Source of the DNA: Cupriavidus plantarum
GTDB taxonomy: Bacteria; Pseudomonadota; Gammaproteobacteria; Burkholderiales; Burkholderiaceae
Direction of reading: 5' to 3'
DNA length: 64,000 nt
Assembly (NCBI RefSeq): GCF_905397285.1
Contig: NZ_CAJPUX010000002.1
Coordinates: 434,001 to 498,000 of the forward strand
Position 1 is the stretch's first letter; each line of letters starts with the position of its first letter. The position numbers were made by a program, and so were the translations under genes. Below are positions 17,170 to 25,817 of the stretch, piece after piece. The notes beneath the pieces were generated by a model that ran no database searches, was not told where the DNA came from, and worked only from the letters and a program-made list of their open reading frames with translations.

Positions 17170-19299
17170 ATGATGTATCCGAGCCGTCGCGGCCTGCCTG
17201 CCGCCTCCCTTGCCGGGCAACGCCTGGCCCTCTGCGCGACGGCCGGTGCCGTCATGCTGCTGTGTTCGACGTCCGCCGTTGCCCAGCAGGCGCAGGCCGA
17301 GACACAGGCTTCGCCGCAGAAGGAGGTGACGCTCGACACCATCCAGGTGACCGGCAACTGGCTTGGCTCGGGTCTCCAGAACAGCGTGAAGGGTTTCGCT
17401 GGCGCGCGGACCGTCGTCAACCAGACGCAGATCGACCAGAGCGGGGCGTCGAACATCGGCGACGTGCTGCGCCGCGTGCCCGGCGTGCAGTCGAGCGACA
17501 ACTCTGGCACCGCGGGCAGCGCGATTTCGCTGAACGTTGGCGTGCGTGGCCTGACGGGCCGCTACACGCCAAGGTCGACGGTGCTGCTGGATGGCATTCC
17601 GCTGGCGGTGGCGCCTTATGGCCAGCCGCAACTGTCGTTCGCGCCGGTGAGCCTCGGCAACATCGATTCGATCGACGTCGTGCGCAGCGGCGGGTCGGTC
17701 CGCTACGGTCCGCAAAACGTCGGCGGCATCATCAACTTCACGACCAAGCCGATTCCGGCGGGCCCGGGCATTACCGGCGATGCGGCGATTCGCGAGAACA
17801 TCTTCACGACCGGTGGCACCAACACGCAGTACAACGCATTCATCGGTACCACGCTCGACAGCGGGCTGGGACTCGCCTTCCTGTACTCGGGCCAGACCGG
17901 CCGTGAATGGCGCAAGGGCAGCGACGACGACGTCAACGATGTGGCCATCAAGTTCTCGTACGACCTGACGCCGTCGCAGCAGTTCTACGGCAAGGTCTCG
18001 TACTACGACGTCAAGTCCCGTACGCCGGGCGGTCTGACGGTCGCGCAGTTCAACGCCGATCCGTTCCAGAACACGCGTCCGAACGACTACTGGAGCGGCA
18101 ACCGCTACGGTTTCGATCTTGGCTATGTGAACTCGATTTCCGACAATCAGGAATTCGAGATTCGCACGTTCTATAGCGACAGCTATCGTCAGAGCACGCT
18201 GACCAGCGGCGCGAACCTCGTGCACCAGCCCCGCAACTACACGACGTTCGGCATCGAGCCGCGCTATACGCATCGTCTGGCGCTCGGTCCCACGCTGCAT
18301 GACATCACCGTGGGGTACCGCTATGTGCGCGAGCGCGGGGACGACAACTCGTTCAACGTGAACGCGACCACGGGCGCGGTCGGCCCCACTACCACGTTTG
18401 ACAATGCGACCGATGCGCACGCCGTGTACATCGACGACCGCATCGCGATCGGCAACTGGCGCGTAACGCCGGGCCTGCGCTTCGAGCATATCGACACGAG
18501 CCGCCAGCAGGTGGGCGCATCGACGCCGTTCGAGAGCATCAACAACAAGCCGCTGCCGGCGATCAACGTTTCGTACCTGGTCAACAATGCGTGGACCGTG
18601 TTCGCGGACTACAGCACGTCGTTCGGGCCGGTGCAGAACATCCAGCTGAACTCGCAGACGCCTTCCAATCCGCTGTCGCCGGAAGTCGCGCGTACGTTCG
18701 AAGTGGGCACGCGCTGGACGGACAACAAGATCAAGGCCGAACTGAGCGCGTTCAAGATCAAGTTCGACAACCAGATCCTGCAGGTGCCGGGGCTCGTGCC
18801 TGCCACGTTCCAGAACATCGGCGCGACCGATCACGATGGCGTGGAAACGGCGATCGACTACACGTTCGACCAGAAGGGGCTGCTGTCGGGCCTGAACGTG
18901 TACGCCAATTACACGTACACGCGCGCCATCCAGAAATCGGGTACCACCGCGGGCCTCGACGTCCCGTTCTACTCGCGCACCACGGACACGGTGGGCGCGC
19001 GGTACAACTGGCGGCAATGGACGTTCAACATCGCCACGACGCACCAGAGTTCGCAGTTCGCGGATCTGGCCAACACCGTGCAGGAGTCGGCGGACGGCAG
19101 CAACGGCAAGATTCCGGGGTATCGCGTGTGGAACATCCAGGGCATGTTCAAGGTACCCCAGTTGAAGCGTACCGACATCGCGGTGGGCATCAACAACCTG
19201 TTCGACAAGCGCTACTACACGCGAACGGCGGACGGCAACGCCGGCCGCCTGGTCGGCGCCCCCCGCACGGTGTACGTGCAGGCACGGATCGGATTCTGA
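17170..19299 (+). CDS. FecA-like TonB-dependent ferric-siderophore/citrate receptor
   Basis: 709 aa. The signal peptide ends near residue 39 (SAVAQ). The N-terminal plug (about 60-190) contains a TonB-box-like DTIQVTG, then VLRRVPGVQ and the FecA-type strings VLLDGIPLAVAPYGQPQLSF and RYGPQNVGGIINFTTKPIP. A 22-strand barrel fills the rest and ends in the typical aromatic VQARIGF. No N-terminal signalling (secretin/TonB short) domain is present, so it lacks the part that lets E. coli FecA talk to FecR. I used ATG 17170 or 17173 behind GGAGA; a GTG extension to 17137 adds a non-signal-like stretch. It sits behind a Fur box, so it is an iron-uptake receptor; the ligand (citrate or a siderophore) is not proven. 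Confidence 0.9.
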   Translation: MMYPSRRGLPAASLAGQRLALCATAGAVMLLCSTSAVAQQAQAETQASPQKEVTLDTIQVTGNWLGSGLQNSVKGFAGARTVVNQTQIDQSGASNIGDVLRRVPGVQSSDNSGTAGSAISLNVGVRGLTGRYTPRSTVLLDGIPLAVAPYGQPQLSFAPVSLGNIDSIDVVRSGGSVRYGPQNVGGIINFTTKPIPAGPGITGDAAIRENIFTTGGTNTQYNAFIGTTLDSGLGLAFLYSGQTGREWRKGSDDDVNDVAIKFSYDLTPSQQFYGKVSYYDVKSRTPGGLTVAQFNADPFQNTRPNDYWSGNRYGFDLGYVNSISDNQEFEIRTFYSDSYRQSTLTSGANLVHQPRNYTTFGIEPRYTHRLALGPTLHDITVGYRYVRERGDDNSFNVNATTGAVGPTTTFDNATDAHAVYIDDRIAIGNWRVTPGLRFEHIDTSRQQVGASTPFESINNKPLPAINVSYLVNNAWTVFADYSTSFGPVQNIQLNSQTPSNPLSPEVARTFEVGTRWTDNKIKAELSAFKIKFDNQILQVPGLVPATFQNIGATDHDGVETAIDYTFDQKGLLSGLNVYANYTYTRAIQKSGTTAGLDVPFYSRTTDTVGARYNWRQWTFNIATTHQSSQFADLANTVQESADGSNGKIPGYRVWNIQGMFKVPQLKRTDIAVGINNLFDKRYYTRTADGNAGRLVGAPRTVYVQARIGF

Positions 19300-19312
19300 G
19301 TCCCGCGCGACG

Positions 19313-20212
19313 TTATTGCGAGGGGTAATCCCTCGCGACGATCTCCTGCAAATACGCACACACCGCCTTCACGCGCGGTGTGTGCTGCAACTCCTTGTGC
19401 ACGGCAAGGTAGAGCATCCGCTCCACCTCCACCCGTCGTCCCAGCACCCGCGTCAGCCCGAACCGCTCCGCCCGCGCGAACGTGGGCAGCATGACGATCC
19501 CCGCGCCGCCCGCCGCCGCGAACATCTGCGCGAGCATGCTCGACGAGTGGAACACCACGCGCGGATTGGGCACGCCTTCGCGCAGCCACCGCACGGTATC
19601 GAGCTGTATCAGGTCATCGACGTAAGAGACAAAGTCGTGCGCCGCAAGGTCATCGACGGCGCGCGGCGTCCCGGCGCGGGACAGATAGTCCGGGGAGGCA
19701 TAGAGGTGCAGCTGGAACGCGCCGATCGCCGACACCGCCAGCCCCCGCCCAGCGGACGGAAAGAAGCTGATGAAGATATCCGCCTCGCGCCGGTTCACCT
19801 GCACCTGGTTGGAGGACGTCACGAGCTCGACCTCTAGCAAGGGAAACCGCTTCCGCAGGGCCACAAACTCCGCCGCAAGATACAGCGAGGCGATCCCCTC
19901 CATCGTCGCCACCCGCACATGTCCGCAAGGTGTCCGATCGTTCGCCACCGCGGGCTCGGTGATGGCCAGCGCGCCGCGCTCCATGTCCTGCACGCAGGTC
20001 AGCAGCTCGAGCCCGCGCGGCGTGGGATGCAGGCCGGCACTGTCGCGAATGAAGAGCGTCTCGTTGAGCGATGCCTCGAGCGCCGCGATACGGCGGCTGA
20101 CCGTGGAGTCGTCGATGCGAAGCTGCCGCGCGGCGGCGGTCAGGGTCTTGCTGCGGTTGACCTCCAGAAAGATGCGGAGGTCATCCCAGTTCAGTCGGGT
20201 AGGCGCTGGCAT
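19313..20212 (-). CDS. LysR-family transcriptional regulator
   Basis: 299 aa from ATG 20212. The N-terminal HTH is DLRIFLEVNRSKTLTAAARQ and DDSTVSRRIAALE, followed by the linker helix and a substrate-binding domain (about 95-290). An alternative TTG at 20230 adds six residues. Neither start has a clear ribosome site. It lies downstream of, and in the same direction as, the DUF485-symporter-nitrilase genes, 111 bp after the nitrilase stop. It is convergent with the TonB receptor, 13 bp away. It may regulate the nitrilase operon, but the usual divergent LysR layout is absent, so this is weak. Confidence 0.88.
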   Translation of the reverse strand: MPAPTRLNWDDLRIFLEVNRSKTLTAAARQLRIDDSTVSRRIAALEASLNETLFIRDSAGLHPTPRGLELLTCVQDMERGALAITEPAVANDRTPCGHVRVATMEGIASLYLAAEFVALRKRFPLLEVELVTSSNQVQVNRREADIFISFFPSAGRGLAVSAIGAFQLHLYASPDYLSRAGTPRAVDDLAAHDFVSYVDDLIQLDTVRWLREGVPNPRVVFHSSSMLAQMFAAAGGAGIVMLPTFARAERFGLTRVLGRRVEVERMLYLAVHKELQHTPRVKAVCAYLQEIVARDYPSQ

Positions 20213-20223
20213 GGCGAAATGAC

Positions 20224-20245
20224 GGGGCAAAAGAGGGGCAAAAGG
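20224..20245. repeat. 11-bp tandem duplication upstream of the LysR gene
   Basis: GGGGCAAAAGA (20224-20234) is followed by GGGGCAAAAGG (20235-20245), 10 of 11 identical. It falls in the 5' leader, 12-33 nt upstream of the ATG. Confidence 0.75.
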
Positions 20246-20323
20246 AAGCGTCGGCGAGGCAGGCGCTCAAATTATGCCCCGTCCACGTGCGGCCTTGCCA
20301 TGCCCCAAACCATTACCCGTCCA

Positions 20324-21379
20324 TCACCTGACGGCCTCCTCATATTCATACGCCGCCTCGCCGACAGCCTCCCGCGCCGCCGGCCGCGCGGCGCCCACAC
20401 TGTCCGACGTGAAGGTCGCGGGCGTCAGCCGACGCCGGTCGATCCGCACGTCGAAGACATCGAAGCGGTTGTAGTAGCCAACGATGTCGTGGAACTGCTT
20501 CGGCTCGATGCACGCATTGAGATCGAACGTCGCATAGGCGAGCCCCTCGTCATGCTGGAGCATGTCGCCAATGACCGCGCCGGTCGGATCGAGGAACTGC
20601 GTCGCTGCTCGCGGCGTCCGTTCGATGACCTCGCGCGCCTGCGCATCGCCGCTCTCGCACAGCGCCTCGATCATCGCGCTATCCATATAGCCAGCATTGA
20701 GAATGCCGAACGCCTTGGCCTCGAATGAATGCCCGCCCGCGCGGATGCGGTTGGCCGCGAGGTTGTCGAAGTTCTGCCCGGAGCCCGGCAGGCGGGTCGG
20801 CCAGATCGCGGGCCAGGCCGAGATATGGATCTGCTCGCCCTGCGCCGCCAGCGCATAGCGCGCGAGCGGATTGGTGTTCTCGCCGCAGATCAGCGCGCCG
20901 ATCTTGCCGATGCGTGTATCGCTGACGCGCAGGCCGTGGCCGTCGCCCGGGGCCCACACCATCTTCTCGTAGAAGGTGGGCACCAGCTTGCGATGGTGGT
21001 TCAGCAACGCGCCATCGTCGCCGATCATCGCGTTCGAGTTCCAGATGCAGCCGACGCTCACATCGCTGCTCTCGCTGAACCCGATCGATACGAACACGCC
21101 ATTGCGGCGCGCCGCGGCGCGGATCTGCGCCATCTCCGGCCCGTCGATGCGGATGCTGTTGTTGACCATGCGATGGAACCACTCGTGGTTGTAGATCGGC
21201 GCCCACAGCGCCGCCCACACGGGAAAGCCCGGAATGAACGACTCGGGAAACACCACGAGCTCCGCGCCATGGCGCGCCGCTTCATCGATGAAGGAGACGG
21301 CCTTTGCGACGGTGGCCGCCGCGTTCATGTAGACCGGTGCGGCATGCGCGGCCGCGACGTTGACGATAGGAAGGGTCAT
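20324..21379 (-). CDS. Nitrilase
   Basis: 351 aa, carbon-nitrogen hydrolase family, the usual length of a true nitrilase. The catalytic triad is visible: Glu46 in VVFPESFIPGFP, Lys131 in HRKLVPTFYEKMVW, and Cys165 in GALICGENTNPL. The CGEN context after the cysteine is that of nitrilases and not amidases. It hydrolyses a nitrile to the carboxylic acid plus ammonia in the cytoplasm. It follows the acetate-permease-like symporter by 42 bp on the same strand, so the two are probably co-transcribed. No cyanide dihydratase-specific feature was seen; whether it prefers aliphatic or aryl nitriles is unknown. A good ribosome site was not found. Confidence 0.9.
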   Translation of the reverse strand: MTLPIVNVAAAHAAPVYMNAAATVAKAVSFIDEAARHGAELVVFPESFIPGFPVWAALWAPIYNHEWFHRMVNNSIRIDGPEMAQIRAAARRNGVFVSIGFSESSDVSVGCIWNSNAMIGDDGALLNHHRKLVPTFYEKMVWAPGDGHGLRVSDTRIGKIGALICGENTNPLARYALAAQGEQIHISAWPAIWPTRLPGSGQNFDNLAANRIRAGGHSFEAKAFGILNAGYMDSAMIEALCESGDAQAREVIERTPRAATQFLDPTGAVIGDMLQHDEGLAYATFDLNACIEPKQFHDIVGYYNRFDVFDVRIDRRRLTPATFTSDSVGAARPAAREAVGEAAYEYEEAVR

Positions 21380-21421
21380 GTCTGTGTGTGTGCGGAGGGA
21401 GTAAGGAGTCCGTGCGTGCGT

Positions 21422-23167
21422 TCAATGCGACACCGCATCGGCAATGCCCATGCCGGTCTCGCGGCGAACGGCCATTTCGGCCCAGCGCGACTCCGACAAG
21501 CGGCTGCGCGTCAGCAGCGAGAACACGATCACGAGCAGAAAGCCGATCGGAATCGAGACGATGCCGGGGTTGCGCAGCGAGATCAGCGGATGGTCGAGTC
21601 CGATGATGCTCGGGTAGGTCATGTTGGGGGAGACGAGCACCATGCCGATCGAGACCAGCGTTCCGCCGACCACGCCGGCCACCACGCCGGCCGTATTGCA
21701 TCGGCGCCAGTAGAGCGTGCACACGAGCGCGGGCAGATTGGCCGACGCCGCCACGGCGTAGCCGAGGCCGACGAGGTGCGCGACGTTCTGCCCCTTGGCG
21801 GCGATACCCGCGGCGACGCAAACGACGGCGGTCAACAGCGTGGCCACACGCGCGGCGACCACCTGCTCGCGATCTGTTGCATGCCCGTTGCGAATGGCGC
21901 CGACGTACACGTCGTGAGCGAGCGACGAGGCCGCGGCCAGCGTCAGGCCCGCCACCACCGCGACGATCGTCGCGAATGCCACAGCGGCCACCACCGCCAG
22001 CATGAAGTTGCCGAGCAGGCTGTCCGGCCCGCCGCCGAGGAACTGCGCGAGCATCGGCGCGGCGAGGTTGCCGCCCTTGTCGAGCGAGAGGATGGCCTTC
22101 GGCCCGACATTGAGCGCCGCGGAGAAGCCGATGACGACGATCAGCAGATGGCACAGGCCGATCGCGAACATCGCGTACAGCGCGGACGTGCGGGCATCCC
22201 TGGCGCTCTTGACCGTGAAGAAGCGCATCAGGATGTGCGGCATCGCGGCGGTGCCGAGGACGAGCGCCATCCCTAGCGAGATCTGCTCGACGGGGCTCTT
22301 CAGATACAGCGCGGGCTCGAGGAATCGGCGGCCAGCATCTTCGACGGACAGTGTCGATTGCCCCTTCAGCAGCGTGTCCAGCACGTGGCGCTGGATGGCA
22401 TCGTTATGGATCACGCTGCGGAAGAACGCCTCGATATCGAAGCCGTACGGAATCCACGTCAGCACGACTAGCACGATGCAGAACGAGATCAGCAGGAACG
22501 CCTTCAGCACCTGCACCGACGTGGTGGCGCGCATGCCGCCGAAGAGAACGTAGGTGAGCATCAGGCCGCCCACGGCGCACACGGAGACCTCGTACGGAAT
22601 GCCGATCAGCGCGCGGACGATCACCGCGCCGCCGACGATCTGCGGCACCATGTAGAACAGCGCGACCAGCACGCTGGATACCGCAACCACGAGCTTGGTG
22701 GCGCGGAAGCTGTTGCGGTAGGCGAGCACGTCGCCGAGCGTATAGCGGCCGAGGTTGCGGCACGGTTCGGCGATCAACAGCAGGACCGGCACGAACGAGA
22801 TGAAGAAGCCCGCGACGTAGCTGATGCCGTCGAGACCATACAACGCGATGAGGCCGGAGACGCCGAGGAACGCCGCGGCGGACAGATAGTCGCCGGCAAT
22901 CGCCATGCCGTTCATGCGGGCGCTGATGCCGCCGCCCGCGGTATAGAAATCGCTCGCGGTAGCATTGCGGCGGGCCGCGAACCACGTGATGGCGAGCGTG
23001 AGCGAGAACAGTACCGCGAACACGATGACGGTCATCGCGCGGTTGCCTTCGGTAACGAGCGTGGCTTCCGCGGCATGCGCCGTGGCCGGCAGCCAGGGCG
23101 CGGCGCCGAGGGTGGCGCCGAGGGTGGCACAGAGCGCGGCGCGCAGGGCAGTGGAGCGTTTTTGCAT
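21422..23167 (-). CDS. Sodium:solute symporter, ActP (acetate permease)-like
   Basis: 581 aa. A signal-peptide-like N-terminus (ending ATAHA) is followed by about 13 membrane segments of the SSS family. ActP-type motifs include ATASDFYTAGGGISARMNGM, AIAGDYLSAAAFLGVSGLIA and LAEPCRNLGRYTLGDVLAYR-like sequence. It imports a short carboxylate with Na+ or H+. ATG 23167 is preceded by GAGGAG. As in acs-yjcH-actP operons, a DUF485 protein is encoded immediately upstream (11 bp), but here the acetyl-CoA synthetase position is taken by a nitrilase downstream. A perfect 12-bp tandem repeat in the signal region codes for ATLG-ATLG. Confidence 0.9.
   Translation of the reverse strand: MQKRSTALRAALCATLGATLGAAPWLPATAHAAEATLVTEGNRAMTVIVFAVLFSLTLAITWFAARRNATASDFYTAGGGISARMNGMAIAGDYLSAAAFLGVSGLIALYGLDGISYVAGFFISFVPVLLLIAEPCRNLGRYTLGDVLAYRNSFRATKLVVAVSSVLVALFYMVPQIVGGAVIVRALIGIPYEVSVCAVGGLMLTYVLFGGMRATTSVQVLKAFLLISFCIVLVVLTWIPYGFDIEAFFRSVIHNDAIQRHVLDTLLKGQSTLSVEDAGRRFLEPALYLKSPVEQISLGMALVLGTAAMPHILMRFFTVKSARDARTSALYAMFAIGLCHLLIVVIGFSAALNVGPKAILSLDKGGNLAAPMLAQFLGGGPDSLLGNFMLAVVAAVAFATIVAVVAGLTLAAASSLAHDVYVGAIRNGHATDREQVVAARVATLLTAVVCVAAGIAAKGQNVAHLVGLGYAVAASANLPALVCTLYWRRCNTAGVVAGVVGGTLVSIGMVLVSPNMTYPSIIGLDHPLISLRNPGIVSIPIGFLLVIVFSLLTRSRLSESRWAEMAVRRETGMGIADAVSH
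23102..23125. repeat. Perfect 12-bp tandem repeat in symporter signal region
   Basis: GGCGCCGAGGGT occurs twice back to back (23102-23113 and 23114-23125), followed by a partial third copy. It is in frame and encodes a repeated Ala-Thr-Leu-Gly in the N-terminal signal segment of the ActP-like protein. Confidence 0.85.
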
Positions 23168-23178
23168 GGTCGGGCTCC

Positions 23179-23523
23179 TCACGCCGCCACCGCGTGGGCG
23201 GCCTCAGGCTCCGGGGACGGCGCCTGCGAGATGAGGGCATCGGCCATCGCATCGAGGCGTCGCAGTCTGGCGGCGTAGGCCCAGGCGATGACACCGCCGA
23301 CGAAGTACTGGCCGCATAGATACCAGAGCCCGAAGTTCGTCGAGGCCGTGACGGGAATCTCGAACATGCTCGAGCCAATGCCCGCGAGCACGGGCACGGC
23401 GAAGAACATCGTCATGCTGATCGCGAACAGGGTCAGCACGATGCGCCGGCGGGTACGCACCAGCCGTTGAAACTCCGGGTTCCGGTACAGCGCCTCGTAG
23501 GCCTGCGGTGATGGCTTGATCAT
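23179..23523 (-). CDS. DUF485-family small membrane protein (YjcH-like)
   Basis: 114 aa from ATG 23523, preceded on its strand by GGGAGAGAGAAGC. The N-terminus AYEALYRNPEFQRLVRTRRR and two membrane helices (about 32-55 and 72-92) match DUF485, the partner encoded with ActP-like symporters in many proteobacteria. Its biochemical role is not established. It lies 11 bp upstream of the symporter gene and is the first gene of the operon. A much longer frame upstream to 23853 is non-protein-like. Confidence 0.88.
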   Translation of the reverse strand: MIKPSPQAYEALYRNPEFQRLVRTRRRIVLTLFAISMTMFFAVPVLAGIGSSMFEIPVTASTNFGLWYLCGQYFVGGVIAWAYAARLRRLDAMADALISQAPSPEPEAAHAVAA

Positions 23524-23900
23524 GCTTCTCTCTCCCAATGACGATCGAACTGGCTGCGTTGTCGGTTCGCATTTTTGGCCGATAACGCGGCAACGGAAAG
23601 GAGAGAGTTCGCAGATACCTCTGCAAAAATGCAGAGCGTCACACAATGGTGCATGGCGTTTTTGCAGAGCACCATCATGGGATCCTTGCGGCAGTCGTCC
23701 ACTGCGCTTTACGCACCTGATGCACCGTTCCAGCGCGCATTCGCCCGCTGAGGCTAATGTCCGCCGCGCCGGAGGGCGAATGTCCCAATTTGCCGTGCGC
23801 GCGCAAGTTCGCGTAGCGCGGCGCTTGGCGAACCGGTTGCGGCACGGCAACATAGGCGACTTCGCATGATTTTTCCCCTCGTCAACACGTTGCCACTGCC
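23524..23900. promoter_or_regulatory. Divergent intergenic region with CTCTGCA palindrome and third half-site
   Basis: 377 bp between the DUF485 operon and the MOSC gene. The perfect palindrome CTCTGCA-AAAA-TGCAGAG lies at 23619-23636, about 100 bp before the DUF485 start. A further half, TTTTTGCAGAG, at 23659-23669 is the exact inverse of CTCTGCAAAAA (23619-23629), 40 bp away. This looks like a cooperative operator for the symporter-nitrilase operon. No gene was found in the stretch. Confidence 0.6.
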
Positions 23901-24674
23901 ATGAACATCCAGTCGCTATACCGCTACCCGGTCAAGGGCCTGTCGCCCGAGGCGCTCGCAAGTGTGGATCTGCATGCCGCACAGGGTTTCCCGCTCGACC
24001 GTGCCTATGCCGTAACGGACGGCTCGCTCGATTTCGATCCCGCGCATCCGGTGCCCGCGCCCAAGACGCAGTTCCTGATGCTGGCCAAGTACGAAAAGCT
24101 GGCGCGGCTGAAGACGCGTTTCGACGCGTCGTCGGCGCAGCTCGAACTCGCGGAAGATGGCAAGGTGTCGCAGTTCGATCTGAGCAGTGACAAGGATCGT
24201 GAAGCACTCGCCGGCTACCTCGGCGCCTATCTGGCGGTGCCGCTGCCGGGCACGCCGCGCGTGGTCAACGCGCCGAACTTCCAGTTCACGGACGTCAGCG
24301 TGCGGTCTGAAGCGCTGATGCGCAGCATCTCGCTCATCAACCTCGATACGGTCGCGGATTTCGGCCGCCATCTGAACCACTCGCTGGACCCGCTGCGCTT
24401 CCGCGCCAACGTGTACTTCTCGGGCCAGCCGGCGTGGACGGAAATGGAATGGGTCGACCGCGAGCTGACGATCGGCGAGGTGGTGCTGAAGGTCGTGCGT
24501 CGCACGAAGCGCTGCGCGGCGACGAGCGTGGATCCGCAGACGGGGATCCGCGACCTGAACATTCCCGTGTCGCTGCTGCAGTACGTGAAGCACGGCGACC
24601 TCGGCATTTATGCCGAGGTGGTGCGGGGCGGGACGATCCGCCCGGGGGATACGCTGGTCTTGAAGGACGCGTGA
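23901..24674 (+). CDS. MOSC-domain protein
   Basis: 257 aa. The N-terminal beta-barrel domain (MNIQSLYRYPVKGLSPEALA, about 1-100) and C-terminal MOSC domain (about 115-255) are in the standard order of YcbX/mARC-type proteins. The conserved cysteine lies in RRTKRCAATSVDPQTGIRD (about residues 197-215) and would ligate a molybdenum cofactor. Such proteins carry Moco and reduce N-hydroxylated compounds, but no ferredoxin domain is fused here and no redox partner is adjacent. It stands alone, convergent with the Bug gene 6 bp away. No obvious ribosome site precedes the ATG. Confidence 0.88.
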   Translation: MNIQSLYRYPVKGLSPEALASVDLHAAQGFPLDRAYAVTDGSLDFDPAHPVPAPKTQFLMLAKYEKLARLKTRFDASSAQLELAEDGKVSQFDLSSDKDREALAGYLGAYLAVPLPGTPRVVNAPNFQFTDVSVRSEALMRSISLINLDTVADFGRHLNHSLDPLRFRANVYFSGQPAWTEMEWVDRELTIGEVVLKVVRRTKRCAATSVDPQTGIRDLNIPVSLLQYVKHGDLGIYAEVVRGGTIRPGDTLVLKDA

Positions 24675-24680
24675 AGCCGT

Positions 24681-25727
24681 TCAGTCGACCTTGGCGCCCG
24701 ACTGCTCGACGATAGGTTTCCACTTCCTGTAGTCGGCGTCCACGAGCGCGGCGAACTCCTTCGGCGTCATGAGCTTCGCCTCCGCGCCTTGCTCGTGGAT
24801 CGCGTGAATCATGTCGGGGGAGGCCAGCACCTTGTTGACCTCCGCGGCAATGCGATCCACCACGTTGGCCGGCGTCTTCGCGGGCGCGAAGATGCCGTAC
24901 CACGTACTGACGTCCACATCCTTGTAGCCGCTCTCGGCGACGGTCGGCACATTTGGCAGCGAGGTGCTGCGCGTGGCCGAGGTCACGGCCAGCACGCGAA
25001 GCTTGCCCGCCTTGACCTGAGCCAGCGCCGAGGGCACGGATGCGACCATGAGGTCGACGTTGCCGGCCATGGCGTCCATCATCGCGGCATTCGAACCCTT
25101 GTACGGCACGTGCAGCAGCTTGATGCCGGCCGCATGGCTGAAGATCTCCGCCGCGAGGTGAATCGTCGTGCCGTTACCCGGCGAGCCATAACGGACCGAC
25201 TCCGGATGCGCCTTCGCGGCGGCGACCACATCGGCGAGCGTCTTGAATCGCGAATTGGCCGCGGTGACGATGCAGATCGGCGTGTAGGCCACGTGGCTGA
25301 TCGCGATGAGGTCGCGCGCGGGCACGTACGATACCGACTTGTAGAGCCACGGCGCCACCACGAGGTTGTCCTTCTGGCCCATCACAAGCTCATAGCCCGT
25401 GGGCGCCGCCCGCACGATCTCGGCAATCCCCAGCGTGCCGCCCGCGCCCGGCTTGTTATCCGGCACGAAGGTCCACTTGGTGGCCTGGGCGACCTGATTG
25501 GCGACAAGGCGCGCCAGGATGTCGGTGCCGCCGCCCGGCGGGAACGGAATCACGAGACGGATCGGCTTGGCGGGCCACTCGGACTGGGCGAACGCCGGCA
25601 GTCCGGAGGCCAGGAGGGCCGCCGCCAGCATGCTTTTCAGCACGGCGCGCTTCGACCTGTCGACATCGACCTCGACGGAAAGATCGCTGGGGATGGAGCC
25701 GGACTGCGGGGCGGTATTTCGGGGCAT
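24681..25727 (-). CDS. Bug-family (TctC-type) receptor
   Basis: 348 aa from ATG 25727. A charged N-terminal extension precedes the signal segment VLKSMLAAALLASGLPAFAQ (about residues 30-49). The mature protein has WPAKPIRLVIPFPPGGGTDI, NKPGAGGTLGIAEIVRAAPT and HVPYKGSNAAMMDA, all in Bug positions. This is the last gene of a four-gene minus-strand run (Bug, CoA-transferase, dioxygenase, Bug), 90 bp after the dioxygenase stop. The long N-terminus may mean that the true start is further in. The ligand is unknown. Confidence 0.9.
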   Translation of the reverse strand: MPRNTAPQSGSIPSDLSVEVDVDRSKRAVLKSMLAAALLASGLPAFAQSEWPAKPIRLVIPFPPGGGTDILARLVANQVAQATKWTFVPDNKPGAGGTLGIAEIVRAAPTGYELVMGQKDNLVVAPWLYKSVSYVPARDLIAISHVAYTPICIVTAANSRFKTLADVVAAAKAHPESVRYGSPGNGTTIHLAAEIFSHAAGIKLLHVPYKGSNAAMMDAMAGNVDLMVASVPSALAQVKAGKLRVLAVTSATRSTSLPNVPTVAESGYKDVDVSTWYGIFAPAKTPANVVDRIAAEVNKVLASPDMIHAIHEQGAEAKLMTPKEFAALVDADYRKWKPIVEQSGAKVD

Positions 25728-25817
25728 GGGGGATCGGGGCAACGCTGAAAGCGGGAAAGCAGCGCGGATTATACCGTCGCCGCGCGCCCCATGGCGGTGC
25801 AGTGCCTGACTGGACCG

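Noticed and set aside
17143..19359. 738-codon open frame on the minus strand opposite the TonB receptor
   Set aside because: It is the antisense shadow of a GC-rich gene: Arg/His/Ala/Val-rich with no domain. The plus-strand product is an unmistakable receptor.
20729..22276. 515-codon plus-strand frame across the nitrilase and symporter
   Set aside because: It spans two real genes on the other strand and has low-complexity Arg/His/Asp composition, so it is a shadow.
23524..23853. Extension of the DUF485 protein
   Set aside because: It is Arg/Cys-rich and would cover the operator palindrome. ATG 23523 gives a normal 114-aa DUF485 protein.
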